Part shown: positions 61,445 to 64,000 of the stretch, piece after piece
How the letters are laid out: every line of letters begins with the position of its first letter
How positions within the stretch are numbered: position 1 is the stretch's first letter
Source: Peteryoungia desertarenae
GTDB taxonomy: Bacteria; Pseudomonadota; Alphaproteobacteria; Rhizobiales; Rhizobiaceae
Assembly (NCBI RefSeq): GCF_005860795.2
Contig: NZ_CP058350.1
Coordinates: forward strand, 2,386,501-2,450,500
DNA: 64,000 nucleotides
Direction: 5' to 3'
Notes under the pieces: generated by a model
Seen by the model: only the letters and a program-made list of their open reading frames with translations
What the model was told of the DNA's origin: nothing
The model's database searches: none
Program-made: the position numbers and the translations under genes

Positions 61445-62723
61445 TTTTCACCCCCATAGCGGTGGTGATGTGGTCGCTTATCAGGTCGGCGGCGCGTCGT
61501 GCTGGATCGTTTGCGATGTGGCTATATCGTTGAGTGGTCTTCGCGTTTGAGTGGCCCAGCAGGTTCCCGATGACCGGCAAGCCAAGACCGGAGCCAGCGC
61601 CGATGCTGGCGAACGTATGGCGCAAATCGTGAATGCGCACCCCGTCAAGGCCAGCGTAACCGGCAATCGTCGCCCATGGCCGTTTCAGGTCGGCGCGCGG
61701 TTTTTCATCCGGAGTTCCGGCGCTATCGGATGCAATGACATAGCGCCCATGGCGTGGGATTTGCTCAATCACCTCAATGGCGGGCCGTGACAAAATTACG
61801 GCCTTCCGGCCCGTCTTTGAATCCGGCAAAAAGAGGAACCCGCGTTCAAGATCGACGTGCTTCCATTCGAGGTGCAGAATTTCGCGAAGGCGGCACCCCG
61901 TAAGAAGAAGCAGCCGGATTGCGCCGGTCACATGCGGCGGGAACTTCATTCGCCGGTTTTCCGGCTTTCGCGCGTGTTTGCTCTTTGCCTTGCTTTCGTC
62001 AACCTCATACGGGATGCCGCAAGTTTCGGCCAAGGCCAGCGCATTGCCCAGCCGCTCCAATTCGTCGCCGGTCAAGAAGCGGTCGCGTTGTTGCTCTTTA
62101 TATAGATCAATGCCCGTGGCCGGGTTCGTGCCCTTCGGCACCAAGCCGTTTTTGTCCGCCCAGCTATACAAAGAAGACAGAATGGCAACGGCGCGGTTTG
62201 CCACGTACTTGCCACCACGACCAGTTGCCTTGCCGATGGCGATGTCGTCGTGCATCTTCGCGACTTCGGCAAACTTGACGAAGGCCGCTGTTGACTTGCC
62301 AAGCGCCGGTTTAAGGTGAGTGTTGACGATGTAGCGGTAATAGTCGCCAGTGGAGCCCTTGCACTTCTTGGCGACGTGACGGGATAGGAATTCATCGGCC
62401 AGTTCACCGAAAGTCATGGCGGCGCGAACTTCGGCTTTGTCGCCGGCAGGATCGGCGCCCAGATGCACCGATGCGCGCAAAGACTTTGCGGCAGCCCGCG
62501 CCGCTTCCGGCGTCATCGAATCCAGCCGGCCGATCTTCAATCGTTTCTTGCTCACGCCACGACCGCCGGCGCCGGGGCGATATTCAAAGATGAACGTCGC
62601 CACGCCGCTTGGCATGATCCTAAGACCCAGGCCCTTCACGTCGTCATCAAAGTAGGTGATGGCCGTTTTCGGCGCCATGTCGAGCTTTGCGATTTCCTTG
62701 CGCGTCAGTTTGATTGTGGGCAT
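61431..62723 (-). CDS. int: Tyrosine recombinase/integrase of the element
   Basis: 430 residues from ATG 62723: N-terminal DUF4102-like arm-binding region ('LTRKEIAKLDMAPKTAITYFDDDVKGLGLRIMPSG'), core-binding SAM-like domain (about 105-200), and catalytic domain with Arg in 'LTGCRLREILHLEW', His-x-x-Arg in 'IHDLRHTFAS', and 'GLPVIGNLLGHSNAKTTQRYSHI' (His and nucleophile Tyr). P4-type integrases of this kind use tRNA 3' ends. I reject the longer start because that region is filled by the GTCGCCACC repeats. It lies at the attR end, transcribed inward. Confidence 0.95.
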   Translation of the reverse strand: MPTIKLTRKEIAKLDMAPKTAITYFDDDVKGLGLRIMPSGVATFIFEYRPGAGGRGVSKKRLKIGRLDSMTPEAARAAAKSLRASVHLGADPAGDKAEVRAAMTFGELADEFLSRHVAKKCKGSTGDYYRYIVNTHLKPALGKSTAAFVKFAEVAKMHDDIAIGKATGRGGKYVANRAVAILSSLYSWADKNGLVPKGTNPATGIDLYKEQQRDRFLTGDELERLGNALALAETCGIPYEVDESKAKSKHARKPENRRMKFPPHVTGAIRLLLLTGCRLREILHLEWKHVDLERGFLFLPDSKTGRKAVILSRPAIEVIEQIPRHGRYVIASDSAGTPDEKPRADLKRPWATIAGYAGLDGVRIHDLRHTFASIGAGSGLGLPVIGNLLGHSNAKTTQRYSHIANDPARRAADLISDHITTAMGVKNGEN

Positions 62724-62737
62724 TCGTTTCCTGTCCT

Positions 62738-62814
62738 GTCGCCACCGTGTCGCCACCATGTCGCCACCGAAGGCGAAAACGTGTGGCAACGTCTGAAATC
62801 AATATGTCGCCACC
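62738..62814 (+). repeat. Four GTCGCCACC motifs inside the right end (candidate integrase arm sites)
   Basis: Copies at 62738-62746, 62749-62757 and 62760-62768 (11-bp steps) and a fourth at 62806-62814, between the integrase start and attR. Same orientation as the two near attL. They also overlap the integrase promoter, so binding could repress int. Confidence 0.75.
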
Positions 62815-62893
62815 GATAGCAAAAAACAAGGGAATTCAATAAATAAACTTGCGGCCTAGTATTTTGTAGCAACGTGTGAAAAGCGTGAAAATA

Positions 62894-62941
62894 TGATTTG
62901 TAATCAGGGGGTCGCGGGTTCGAACCCTGCCGGGGGCACCA
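62894..62941 (+). repeat. attR (48-bp direct repeat of the tRNA-Thr 3' end)
   Basis: Identical over 48 bases to 51486-51533. It lacks the 5' part of the tRNA, so it is a remnant and not a functional gene. It marks the right boundary of the element. Confidence 0.95.
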
Positions 62942-63024
62942 TTTCTCCTGTCGTATGTTGGATCCTGCCGCGCTCGGCATAGCGTTGTTGCATGCTGCCA
63001 CCTGCTCAATCGAGGAGATTTGCG

Positions 63025-63321
63025 ATGCATATGCCCCTGATCATGACCTTTGCCGCCATGGCTTCCACTGCGCTGGCAGCCGATTCGACTGGCTCGCGTC
63101 CCGTCTTGTTTTCCTGCGATAACGGCATCACGCTTTCGGTCCTTTTTGCCAAAGACCACGCGGACGTCACGCTGGCGGATGGCACCGTCGTGTCGCTCCC
63201 GCAGCAGATTGCAGCGTCAGGCTACTGGTATTCAAACGGTCGCTACGAATTGCGCGGCAAAGGCGATGAGGCGAAGTTTGCCATTGGTCGCATGGCGCCG
63301 AGCACCTGCAAGGCGAATTAG
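63025..63321 (+). CDS. MliC-like C-type lysozyme inhibitor
   Basis: 98 residues with a signal peptide ('MPLIMTFAAMASTALAA') and a MliC-type domain: 'VLFSCDNGITLSVLFAKDHADVTLADGTVVSLPQQIAASGYWYSNGRYELRGKGDEAKFAIG', ending with a Cys ('APSTCKAN') that can pair with the first Cys. Family members protect the cell wall from host C-type lysozyme. I chose ATG 63025 because GAGGAG sits 7 bases upstream. There is no lipobox, so it is probably periplasmic. It lies just outside the element. Confidence 0.85.
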   Translation: MHMPLIMTFAAMASTALAADSTGSRPVLFSCDNGITLSVLFAKDHADVTLADGTVVSLPQQIAASGYWYSNGRYELRGKGDEAKFAIGRMAPSTCKAN

Positions 63322-63344
63322 GGCTACCTCATTTTCCACGCATG

Positions 63345-63986
63345 TCAGTTGCCTGGCGGGCGGTCCGTCGGCCTTGCCACGATATAGTGAGAAGCGCGTC
63401 CCTTCCCGAAGGTCCGTGTCTCTTCGACAGCAAAGCCAGCAACCGCCAGGGCGGATAGCAACTTCTGGCGCGTCTGGTATTGGACCGGTGGTGCCATGCC
63501 GATCAGACGCATCACGGGCACGATGGCCCGAATGAAGATGGACATTTCGCCCAGGCAAGGCGTTTTCGAGATGAATATGCCGTCACTTTTCAGTTGCTGC
63601 CGTATGCGTCGCAGGGTCTGATCCAAATCCGGCACAAGATGCAGGACATTGAACGCACAGACAACGTCGAAGCGCTCCTCGGCAAAAGGTGCAGAAGCCT
63701 CTTGCTGGCGAAAATCGATCTTGTTGGCCTCAGGCTTGGCGCGCGCGATTTCAATCATTGCAGCCGAAATATCAGTGGCGACGACCTTTTCGACAAAGGG
63801 CGCCAGCCTGAGCGCGGTACTGCCTGTTCCGCAACCGATCTCCAGGAGCCAGTGCTCCGGACGAAGCCGCGCCTTTACGGCATCCAGTGTTGCCTCGTAG
63901 GCCTCCACGTCCTTCACCGGCATGGCCGCATAGCGCGGAGCCAGCTTGTCCCAGAAATTCGCATTGGCCTGTGCCGCGCTGTTCAT
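63345..63986 (-). CDS. Class I SAM-dependent methyltransferase
   Basis: 213 residues: SAM-binding motif I 'LLEIGCGTGSTALRLA', motif II 'VVATDISAAMIEIA', 'FDVVCAFNVLHLVPDL' (motif IV) and 'LKSDGIFISKTPCLG'. This is the Methyltransf_11 group; the substrate is unknown (small molecules or lipids are common). It converges with the MliC-like gene with a 23-bp gap and starts near the right edge of the window. Confidence 0.9.
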   Translation of the reverse strand: MNSAAQANANFWDKLAPRYAAMPVKDVEAYEATLDAVKARLRPEHWLLEIGCGTGSTALRLAPFVEKVVATDISAAMIEIARAKPEANKIDFRQQEASAPFAEERFDVVCAFNVLHLVPDLDQTLRRIRQQLKSDGIFISKTPCLGEMSIFIRAIVPVMRLIGMAPPVQYQTRQKLLSALAVAGFAVEETRTFGKGRASHYIVARPTDRPPGN

Positions 63987-64000
63987 CCATTCGTCCCTTC

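Noticed and set aside
62724..62789. Longer integrase start (22 extra residues)
   Set aside because: The extension is encoded by the GTCGCCACC repeat cluster, which is more likely a binding-site array and promoter.
62737..62814. CRISPR-like array at the right end of the element
   Set aside because: Repeats are only 9 bp with 2-bp gaps and recur at the other end of the element; integrase arm sites fit better. No cas genes and no CRISPR array seen anywhere in the window.
62894..62941. Second tRNA-Thr gene
   Set aside because: Only the 3' 48 bases are present; the acceptor 5' strand and D-arm are missing, so it is the attachment-site remnant.

Overview
This window looks like a chromosomal segment of a Rhizobiaceae alphaproteobacterium (Rhizobium/Agrobacterium/Sinorhizobium relatives). 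The evidence is gene order typical of that family (divK-pleD-rpmG; pyrB-pyrC'-plsY-dprA-topA-rnr; gatCA ... gatB; NDUFA12-DUF2155 followed by aat-accC-accB-aroQ), the alphaproteobacterial form of RNase E, and two LexA boxes of the alphaproteobacterial GAAC-N7-GAAC type. I assigned the genus from gene content only; no database search was possible.

Layout. 0-2.8 kb: a truncated L,D-transpeptidase, a LexA-controlled DNA polymerase IV with a zinc-ribbon head, a HAD-like phosphatase and a DUF3572 protein. 2.8-5.6 kb: the cell-cycle regulators DivK and PleD, then an intergenic region with a candidate structured small RNA, then rpmG. 5.7-17.2 kb: a long leftward block with an MFS transporter, DUF983, RNase R, topoisomerase I, DprA, PlsY, a catalytically dead dihydroorotase-like subunit and aspartate carbamoyltransferase. 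17.4-29.9 kb: AidB-like acyl-CoA dehydrogenase, AEC transporter, RuvX, UPF0173 hydrolase, the GatCAB amidotransferase genes, three GNAT acetyltransferases, YjhX, and an NDUFA12-like complex I accessory protein.

29.9-35.85 kb is an accessory pocket between DUF2155 and aat. It holds a small SOS-controlled protein of unknown function, a VOC protein, and an AT-richer two-gene module (a small coiled-coil protein plus a GHKL/MORC-like ATPase). The ATPase is split by an IS66-family element whose 8-bp target duplication is intact, so the original 606-codon gene can be rebuilt exactly. 35.85-51.3 kb returns to core genes: Aat, AccC/AccB, AroQ, a DsbA-like protein, an aminotransferase, RNase E, an amidase, PBP1A, RF2 (with its programmed frameshift) and NAD kinase.

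51.46-62.94 kb is an 11.4-kb integrated element in the 3' end of tRNA-Thr(TGT), bounded by 48-bp perfect direct repeats. It carries a tyrosine integrase, clusters of a GTCGCCACC motif inside both ends (probable integrase arm sites), an AlpA-like regulator, a RepA-like hexameric helicase followed by an iteron-like array (probable origin), a prohead-protease/major-capsid fusion, a tail assembly chaperone-like protein and a tape measure protein. I see no terminase, portal, connector, tail tube or lysis gene. All reading frames are intact and several overlap by ATGA, so it reads less like a decayed prophage than like a streamlined phage satellite that brings its own capsid and tail ruler. This is the strongest candidate for an undescribed system in the window. 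After the element come a lysozyme-inhibitor (MliC) lipoprotein-like gene and a SAM methyltransferase.
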